Source of the DNA: Girardinichthys multiradiatus
Lineage: Eukaryota; Chordata; Actinopteri; Cyprinodontiformes; Goodeidae
DNA length: 64,000 nucleotides
Assembly: GCF_021462225.1 (NCBI RefSeq)
Contig: NC_061811.1
Location: forward strand, 23,311,163 to 23,375,162
Reading direction: 5' to 3'
Part shown: in pieces, positions 57,676 through 64,000 of the stretch
Layout of the letters: every line of letters starts with the position of its first letter
How positions within the stretch are numbered: position 1 is the stretch's first letter
The notes under the pieces: model-generated
What the model was told of the DNA's origin: nothing
Databases searched by the model: none
Seen by the model: the letters and a program-made list of their open reading frames with translations, nothing else
Position numbers and translations under genes: made by a program

Positions 57676-59219
57676 TGGAACTGTCAAATGTACTTTTTGT
57701 AAGAACTTGCACATATGGATATTAAGTTCCTCATCTACCGTTTGTAATCCAGATGTTTTCCAATGAAAGAAATGTTTTTGTTAAGAAGTCAGCCCACTCT
57801 TAAGATGTGTCACCCTGTAACTCTGGTATCCTGCTAAGCTTTCTAATCTAAACACAACTTGGTCTGAAAGCAAATTCCCAAAATATTTTAAAAGATTATA
57901 ATTAGAATAGAAGATCACCTCGGGTGCCTTCAAGTGTATGTCTTGGCCTCCGTGCTGAAGATGTTTGTGTGAGTTGGTGTATGTGTGTGTTTTGGCTACA
58001 GGTAAGGCGAGCAGATCGTATCAGGCCTGACTTCTCACCTGTCCCAGGGCAGTAGTAATTAGAAAGGAGAGAATTGAATGGAGGGACATGCGCCAAAGGC
58101 GTTTTAGGCAGCCCTCATAATTGCAGCTTTAGTGGGAGCAGGTCTGAGCAGTGAGGTGTGCTGTTTAGGGGAGATTGGGTAACAGAAGGGCGTACCTGGT
58201 GGGCTTCGTTTTTTGTATGTTTGTGTGTGGTAGAGAAAGAAAATGAGTCTTTGAGGGATTTGCTTCTGCAGACCTTTAGAAAAGGGGGTGGGGGACTTTC
58301 CTGGGGCAAAGGTTAAATCTGCATCTGAAATCCCAACTGCTTATGATATTCTGTAGAAGGCTGGAAAGTTTTTCCCCTTTGGTTCTCAGAAATGAGAAGT
58401 CATTCAAGATTTATTTTCCATCATTAGTTTGTCCAGTTGACCAAGATTCCACTAACTCCAGAAATTCTTGACGTGCATCTGATTATATGCAGATTGATCC
58501 TCAAAGTCAGTCTTCTTGAAAGCATATTTGTATGCTGATGACTATGTAAAACCTTTTTTTTAAGATGCCAACTCTCATAGTGGGGAGAAAGTTCAATCAC
58601 CCAAGTTTATGCAAATGAGTGCTAGGAAATGCTTCTAATTAAAGGAAAATGTGTTGTGTGGTTCTGGAGCTGTCTTTTTAAAATGCAATATCTCTTGTGC
58701 TGACTGTGCTAATTGGCATTTCTAAAAGGTAATATAAAATATTCATGTGATTAGATAATTGATTGATCAGTGCAGGTATGTACCAGGGCATAGGTTCAGC
58801 AGTTAATTGGTCCTGAGCTGCAGGAAAAATTGGCACGTGTAAAATCCAGATCTGTCTGCATGACTTAAATGCTACCTTTGAACTACCAAAAAAAAAAAAA
58901 AGAATTTAGTATATCCTTAAGGACAATTAATAGCTCGTAGCTTTTAATTAAGCTCAGATGGTTTCAGAAGATAATGAAAATGACACTTATGTTATATAAA
59001 AATTATAAAAGATATTTTTCCTTTTCTTTTGTTATCTTCCTAATTAAAAATTTTAAATGCGCTGTCACAGTAGAGAAAAAAAGATGAGTCTTTTCCTAGA
59101 AGTACAGAAACAAACGGTTGCAAATTTGTATTTAATATATTTTTTGCAAATATTGTGTAAAATGTTTTCCCAAAAATAGATTTAAAGTTTGTGTTTACTT
59201 CTTTATCATAAGTGCCAGT

Positions 59220-59640
59220 GGTATAAAGGTATTAGATTGTGAAGGATTAAACTTTGGATATCTGTGCTGTGGAAAATGCAGATGTAATTTGCAATAGAAA
59301 GGGAAAACCACTGTGATACGTGGAACATCATTGAATTTGTTGAATGGTGGATGTGAGCTAATGGATCTAGATTCCAAGCATTTTTCATCCTTTACACTGG
59401 TGTGAAAGAGAGGCTGGACTGGCTTCTGCCGATGAGGATGAGAGAGTTTGGTGTGAATGAGCTTGGCTGGTCAGTTCTCAACCCGATAGAGCGCCTTTGG
59501 GATGAATTGGAGCGGAGACTGAGAGCAAGGCCTTCTTTCTATTCACTGATAAATGTGCTTCTGGAAGATGCTGGAATTGTGTGGAATTTTGAAATGAAAA
59601 TTGTACATTTTGCTGAAATCTATACATTAACTGTCTGATC
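59220..59640 (+). mobile_element. Tc1-like transposase C-terminal fragment
   Basis: 59402-59638 reads through SVLNPIERLWDELERRLRAR, the third catalytic glutamate and the following helix of Tc1 transposase. SPD upstream of LNP is degraded and the rest of the element is missing. Confidence 0.75.
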
Positions 59641-61254
59641 GAATATTTTCTCTTAGGATAAAGAATGTGTTGACTTTGTAGAACATGTTAACCAAAAAAT
59701 GTGGGATAACAAAAATAAGAATAAATGGATTTCATAGAGCCCTCTATAAGGCAGGTACTGTCCATTAGTGTTCTGTGCTCCTTTGCAGACACATCGGTAT
59801 TATTTTCATCACTTACTTTTAGTTGATGAACATTGTTTATATTGTGAGTGTGCACGTTAACTGTGAGTGGTTGTGGTCAATCTTATAAATTACAATAAAA
59901 TTTTATGTTTGGCCAAACAGTGTGCTAAACGTTGGCAACATTGCCCAAATTGGTACATATTTGCTCAAAAAAACATTTTTTGGCCTTAATGCTCTTCAAG
60001 TCTATGTTTTTAGATTGGTTTAAAAAAAGTGTGACATGATATTTTTGCCATATCCTACCCCTGTATGATGTATAGTATAGAACTGCCAGTATATGAGTGA
60101 ACACAAAGGTTCAATGCTGCACACTTGACTGAAGTTTATTTCTTTTATTTTACTTTTTTTTTTTTTTTCTGAAAATAAGATTACGTCCTGATGGGATTGC
60201 AGCAAAATTCATGCTGCCTTATTTTGCTTCTCACACCAACAGAATTTGAGATAAGAGCTTGACAAATTTCACACATCCTGTTAATCTTACCATCCTTTAT
60301 GCTGTACCACTTCCCTCTTCTCCTTTCTTATTTCGCTTCTATAATCATCTGTCTGCCTTGCAAAGATTAGGTGATAGTGAACATCTATTGTTTTGGCAAA
60401 GGGTCTTTTAGAACATTGTTTAAAGGCTGATACGGCTCACCTATGAGGGAGGAGATGCTTATTTCATCCATTTAAAGGCTAAAATGTTACACATCATGAA
60501 TCCAATTTTCTCTGCATTCTCTCTCTACAGGCAGGGATTAAAGCAGAGCTGTCAGCTCGCTTCACCACATCTTAAGACAGCCGTGGATGTTTGCAATACT
60601 GCGCTTAGCTCAGTTTAGACAGTATCTAGAATCTCCCAGCTTTTTAATTTGGCATTAGGCTCAGTAAGCAAAATCACAAGTAGTTTTAATTAAATAGGTA
60701 ACCCAGTGCTGCAGGGTTACAAAAATCTACCTTATCAAGGATTGAAAGACTGATCGTGGTCTCTAAAAAGATACGGAGGGAAATTGTGGTCTGGAGATAA
60801 TTGTGTTTGACTTTAAAAAGGATAGAAGTGAGAGAAGTCTTTTCTCTTGAATGAACTTCTGTTGAGTAAACAACAGATTTTTTTCACAGTTTTTTTAATT
60901 ATATTGTCAACTTCTGTTGTTTCTTCTTGCTCTGACAGAACAGTTATGGCCTATTGGTTCACAGACAATGGATATCTCATGATATAATTAAGGGTGTGAA
61001 GACAGGCATTATGATGGATGGGTTTGTTCAGCCTGCAGGGTGGTGCCTACAGGGCTCATGAGGAGTTTGCATCCATGTTTTACGGACATTAATATCATAT
61101 TAATTTTCGGGTTTTATAGGTGCCTTTGAACCATTCTTATTTAGGGTGGACTGATTATACAACAATCAAATAATTTTTTTTTAAATACAAAGAATTTAGT
61201 GCTCAAGTTTAAATTTATTGTGAATGTTCTCCAAATTTACAGTCATACACACAC
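59641..61254. other. DPH6 intron 5, before the DIRS element
   Basis: Nothing recognised; AT-rich with several homopolymer T runs. Confidence 0.5.
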
Positions 61255-61497
61255 ATACACACATGGACAAAATTGTTGGTACCCCTTGGTTAATGAAAGA
61301 AAATCCCACAATGGTCACAGAAATAACTTGAATCTGACAAAGGTAATAATGAATAACAATTCTATGAAAATGAACAAATGAAAGACAGACATTGCTTTTC
61401 AAACATGCTTCAACAGAATTATTTAAAAAAATAAACTCATGAAACAGGCCTGGACAAAAATGATGGTACCCTTACCTTAATATTTTGTTGCACAACT
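61255..61497. mobile_element. Tc1-like terminal fragment interrupted by the DIRS element
   Basis: It starts ATGGACAAAATTGTTGGTACC, and a related GGACAAAAATGATGGTACCC stretch recurs at about 61453: the inverted/direct-repeat layout of a fish Tc1 end. The familiar sequence continues to TTGTTGCACAACTTT and then stops at the DIRS boundary. Confidence 0.7.
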
Positions 61498-61517
61498 TTA
61501 GCAAGGAGGGTGATCTG

Positions 61518-61602
61518 GTGAGATACCTCACTCATGTTTCAGAGAACCGGGGTTAAATCCTTAACCTAAAGTTCTCTTTCAACATTTGTTTCGGTATCTC
61601 AC
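61518..61602. repeat. Terminal hairpin of the DIRS element
   Basis: GTGAGATACC at 61518-61527 pairs perfectly with GGTATCTCAC at 61593-61602. Inside it AGAGAAC (61541-61547) pairs with GTTCTCT (61571-61577). DIRS elements use inverted terminal and internal complementary segments to make circles, which fits this position. Confidence 0.6.
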
Positions 61603-61669
61603 TATGGGATATTTCTGCTCCCATATTGCCAGATAAGCTCACTCGAAGACCAACAGATGCATCCTGCAT

Positions 61670-63286
61670 TCATGGCAATGTGGAACCCACACCCAGAACC
61701 GTGTGAGCCAGTGCGGGCCTGGTGGCATCCAGTTTATAGAACCTAGTGAAGGTGTGAGGGGTCGTCCAGCTGGCAGCCTCATATATTTCCTCCACAGGTA
61801 TACCCTGGAACAATGCCCAGGATGAGGCCACACCACGAGTGGAGTGAGCCCGCAGACCTGCATGGGGTGCAAGGCCTCTGCTCTCATAAGCTATAATAAT
61901 AGCCTCCACTACCCAATGCGAAAGACGTTGCTTTGTGAGAGGCTTTCTTTTATGTGATGAAGCCCACAACACAAACAGCTGCTCTGATTTGCGAAAATCC
62001 GCTGTTTTTTCCACATATAACCGCAGAGCTCGTACTGGGCAGAGTGTATGCAGTCGTTCATGCTCCTGAGAGGAGAATGGTGGTGGGTAGAAAGCCATTA
62101 ATTCAAGGGCACGGCATGGCAGAGCCGTAGCAACCTTAGGTATAAAGGCAGGATTAGGTTTCAGTAAAACCCTTGACTCATCCAGAAACTGCATACAGGA
62201 CAGGTTAGCTGAAAGCGCTTGAATGTCACTCACACGCTTAGCAGAAACCAGAGCAATCAATAAGGCCGTTTTAAAGGAAAGCACTTTGAGCTCAACCTGC
62301 TGCAACGGTTCGAACGGTGCACGTGACAACGCATCGAGTACCATAGGTAAATCCCACGAAGGAGTGAGGCTCCTCGACACTGGACGGAGCTGTGGTGCAC
62401 CTTTCATGAATTGACACACCAGGGGGTGCTGCCCCACTGTTTTGTCACCAAAGCCAACGTGCCAGTCTGAAATAGCAGCCAGGTACACCTTCACAGTGGA
62501 AAAAGCCAAGCCTTTATACAACAGTGCCTGCAGAAAAGTTAAAACGTCCGACACAGGGATTTGCATTACGCTCACCATAGGTTTTGCGCACCAACCCACG
62601 AATGCCTGCCATTTACCCTCATACACGTTACACGTGGAAACGGCCCTTGCATTTTGAATTGTGTCAATAACGTTCTGGGGAAGCCCACTGGCAGCCAGAT
62701 TTAACCCCTCACAGGCCAGGCCCATAGGGCCTTGCGCTCCGGATGCGGATGAAATATTTCTCCGCGTGCCTGCGTCAGGAGATCTCTGCGGAGGGGAAGC
62801 TGCCATGGCTCGCCGTGTAGCATCTGAAAAATCTCCACTAGCCAATGTTTCCCTGGCCAGCGGGGAGCTATCAGAATGAGTGAGTGTTTTCCCTCTCGCA
62901 CCCTGGTGAGAGTAGGAATGATCAGTTCCAGCGGGGGAAAGGCGTACAGTAGGACCGGTGGCCATTTGTGCGCTAGAGCATCCAGTCCAAGTGGAGCCTG
63001 TCGCTCTGTCAGTGAGAAAAACATCGGACACTGAGGGTTTTCCCCTGATGCGAAGAGGTCGACCTCCGCTCGGCCGTACCTCCTCCATATCTGGGACATC
63101 ACCTCGCTGTGGAGTTTCCACTCTTTGTAGCGGGGATTGCCCCTTGACACCTCTGTTCATTACCCCTCGCACGTGAGTTGCTCTCAGCGACAGCAGGTGT
63201 GAGCTGGTCAAGATTATCAGTCTGTATGCCAGCTCGTGTAAATGACGTGAGCGCAGACCCCCCTGTCTGTTGATGGAAGCAACCAC
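61670..63286 (-). CDS. DIRS tyrosine recombinase (long open frame; recombinase in C-terminal ~330 residues)
   Basis: In the element's replication cycle this enzyme integrates a circular DNA copy by site-specific recombination in place of a DDE integrase. The frame is uninterrupted for 538 codons, but only the part from about residue 205 (GLPQNVIDTIQNARAVS) reads as recombinase; earlier codons overlap the RNase H region. The core-binding domain is around FLQALLYKGLAFSTVKVYLA. Catalytic signature: R near residue 350 (ALVSAKRVSDIQALS), HxxR near 480 (AHSTRGVASSW) and the nucleophile Y near 516 (FTRFYKLD). It ends LGVGSTLP. The true start is uncertain; a methionine near 62825 is possible. This is the best-preserved gene of the element. 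Confidence 0.85.
   Translation of the reverse strand: MVASINRQGGLRSRHLHELAYRLIILTSSHLLSLRATHVRGVMNRGVKGQSPLQRVETPQRGDVPDMEEVRPSGGRPLRIRGKPSVSDVFLTDRATGSTWTGCSSAQMATGPTVRLSPAGTDHSYSHQGARGKTLTHSDSSPLARETLASGDFSDATRRAMAASPPQRSPDAGTRRNISSASGAQGPMGLACEGLNLAASGLPQNVIDTIQNARAVSTCNVYEGKWQAFVGWCAKPMVSVMQIPVSDVLTFLQALLYKGLAFSTVKVYLAAISDWHVGFGDKTVGQHPLVCQFMKGAPQLRPVSRSLTPSWDLPMVLDALSRAPFEPLQQVELKVLSFKTALLIALVSAKRVSDIQALSANLSCMQFLDESRVLLKPNPAFIPKVATALPCRALELMAFYPPPFSSQEHERLHTLCPVRALRLYVEKTADFRKSEQLFVLWASSHKRKPLTKQRLSHWVVEAIIIAYESRGLAPHAGLRAHSTRGVASSWALFQGIPVEEIYEAASWTTPHTFTRFYKLDATRPALAHTVLGVGSTLP
62701..63150 (-). pseudogene. C-terminal part of DIRS RT/RNase H polyprotein
   Basis: Open frame in the third minus frame: RGNPRYKEWKLHSEVMSQIW, then AEVDLFASGENPQCPMFFSL, YAFPPLELIIPTLTRV and ILIAPRWPGKHWLVEIF, ending ALWAWPVRG and stop. 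This is the conserved block that follows RNase H in DIRS and related retroelements. It overlaps the recombinase frame, as is normal for DIRS. It is separated from the upstream RNase H by a frameshift with an apparent loss of several residues after HVRGVMN. Confidence 0.78.
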
Positions 63287-64000
63287 TGTTGTGTTGTCCG
63301 TTCTGACTAAAGTGTCTCAGTGCCAGCATCACGGCCAGGAGTTCCAGACAATTTATGTGAGCTGTCTGTGTTTGTGGACTCCGAACGCCGTTTACCATCA
63401 TCCCCTCGTGAGTGGCTCCCCAACCTGTCAGCGAGGCATCTGTGGTAATTACCTTCCTCGTCAGGATGGTTCCCATGGTAATGCCGGTGTTGAGAAAACC
63501 GGGGCGCTTCCACGGGCTCAGCGCGCGTGCACATATGAGAGAAACCAGGACGCTGCGGTGAGCATGGCGTGTGGGGCTCAAGCTGAGTGACGCCACCCTT
63601 CTCTGAAACGGGCGCATGTGTAGTCGGCCGAGTGTGATGACCGCCAGCGCAGATGCCATCAGACCCAACAGTCTGAGGCATAATCTGAATTTCTCCTGTG
63701 TGCCTCTGCAAAAGAGTGCCAGACAACCCTGAAAGGCTTTTACTCGGTCCGCTGAGAGGCGCGCTCTGAACACGGCTGAATTCAGGGACAGGCCAATGAA
63801 GGTGATTGTTTGTACTGGGGTTAAAATGCTCTTTTCCCGGTTTATTGTGAATCCCAGAGCTGTCAGATGTAAAGTAAGCATCTCGGCGTGCATCATGAGC
63901 TCCTCTAAAGACTGAGCTGCAATCAGCCAATAGTCTATATACGTCACCAGACGCATCCCCCTTCCCCTCAGAGGTGCGATGGCTGCCTTTCGCGAACACA
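63140..64000 (-). pseudogene. DIRS reverse transcriptase / RNase H, frameshifted, partial
   Basis: Reading leftward from the edge the frame is open: APLRGRGMRLVTYIDYWLIA. This is the palm motif region, where YIDD/YLDD is expected; the second catalytic aspartate reads tyrosine (GAC TAT, about 63930-63940). RNase H follows: VITTDASLTGWGATHEG then HINCLELLAVMLALRHFS. The frame then breaks near 63310; TDNTTVVASINRQGG and on to THVRGVMN continue in the next frame, and a second shift near 63140 moves the sequence into the frame of the downstream block. Both shifts and the active-site change argue for a dead copy. Confidence 0.85.

Larger units (their letters stand above)
56520..59219. other. DPH6 intron 5, first part
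   Basis: No further DPH6 exon found by looking for the expected DPDKHLGKTL and GEGGEYE codons. The stretch just before exon 5 (56190-56330 in intron 4) also looks single-copy. Confidence 0.5.
61498..64000 (-). mobile_element. DIRS-type tyrosine-recombinase retrotransposon, truncated by window edge
   Basis: Minus-strand element carrying reverse transcriptase, RNase H and tyrosine recombinase in the DIRS order. Its 3' end lies near 61498-61640, where there is a structured terminal segment instead of a poly-A tail. Its 5' part (gag, start of RT, left terminus) is outside the window. It appears inserted within a Tc1-like terminal fragment (61255-61497). Coding lesions show it is not functional as it stands. 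Confidence 0.9.

Noticed and set aside
60528..60575. Possible sixth DPH6 exon after CTCTCTACAG
   Set aside because: The acceptor looks good but the following codons do not resemble the expected LDPDKHLGKTLDQ segment.
62701..63150. Named methyltransferase domain after RNase H
   Set aside because: Some DIRS elements carry one, but I cannot see a convincing methyltransferase motif here, so the block is described only by its position.

Overview
The window is vertebrate nuclear DNA, almost certainly from a teleost fish. It is AT-rich, carries one gene with small exons and long introns, and is packed with remnants of fish-type Tc1/mariner, hAT, DIRS, LINE and tRNA-headed repeats. There are no bacterial-style gene arrays, no operons and no CRISPR.

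The only host gene I can support is DPH6 (diphthine-ammonia ligase, the amidation step of diphthamide synthesis on elongation factor 2) on the + strand. Its first five coding exons lie at 31752-31774, 32030-32121, 34865-35049, 54065-54138 and 56401-56519. They join in a single open frame with GT/AG splice sites throughout and end in phase 1, so the C-terminal exons lie beyond the right edge. A CpG-containing stretch with an ETS-type site precedes the start codon.

Region 1-31.6 kb is intergenic. It holds a C-tract/(ACC)n, a perfect 15-bp hairpin, many decayed Tc1-like copies, a LINE fragment split by another repeat, and a striking 4.9-kb block at 16220-21133. That block is a head-to-tail array of a non-coding repeat. 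It carries seven co-oriented CTCF-like motifs, two of which match the 15-base core at every position.

DPH6 intron 2 holds a nearly intact Tc1-type transposon with DD36E spacing and a 349-bp hAT-type miniature element with a perfect 8-bp target duplication. The 19-kb intron 3 holds a Tc1-type element with DD38E spacing and roughly 265-bp inverted repeats, inserted inside an older DD34E relic, along with several other fossils.

Downstream of exon 5 the window ends in a degraded DIRS-type tyrosine-recombinase retrotransposon on the minus strand (about 61498-64000, running off the edge). It appears to be inserted into a Tc1-like terminal fragment.

Repeat family assignments rest on recognised transposase or terminal sequences remembered from fish genomes, not on a search. 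Boundaries marked 'about' are approximate.
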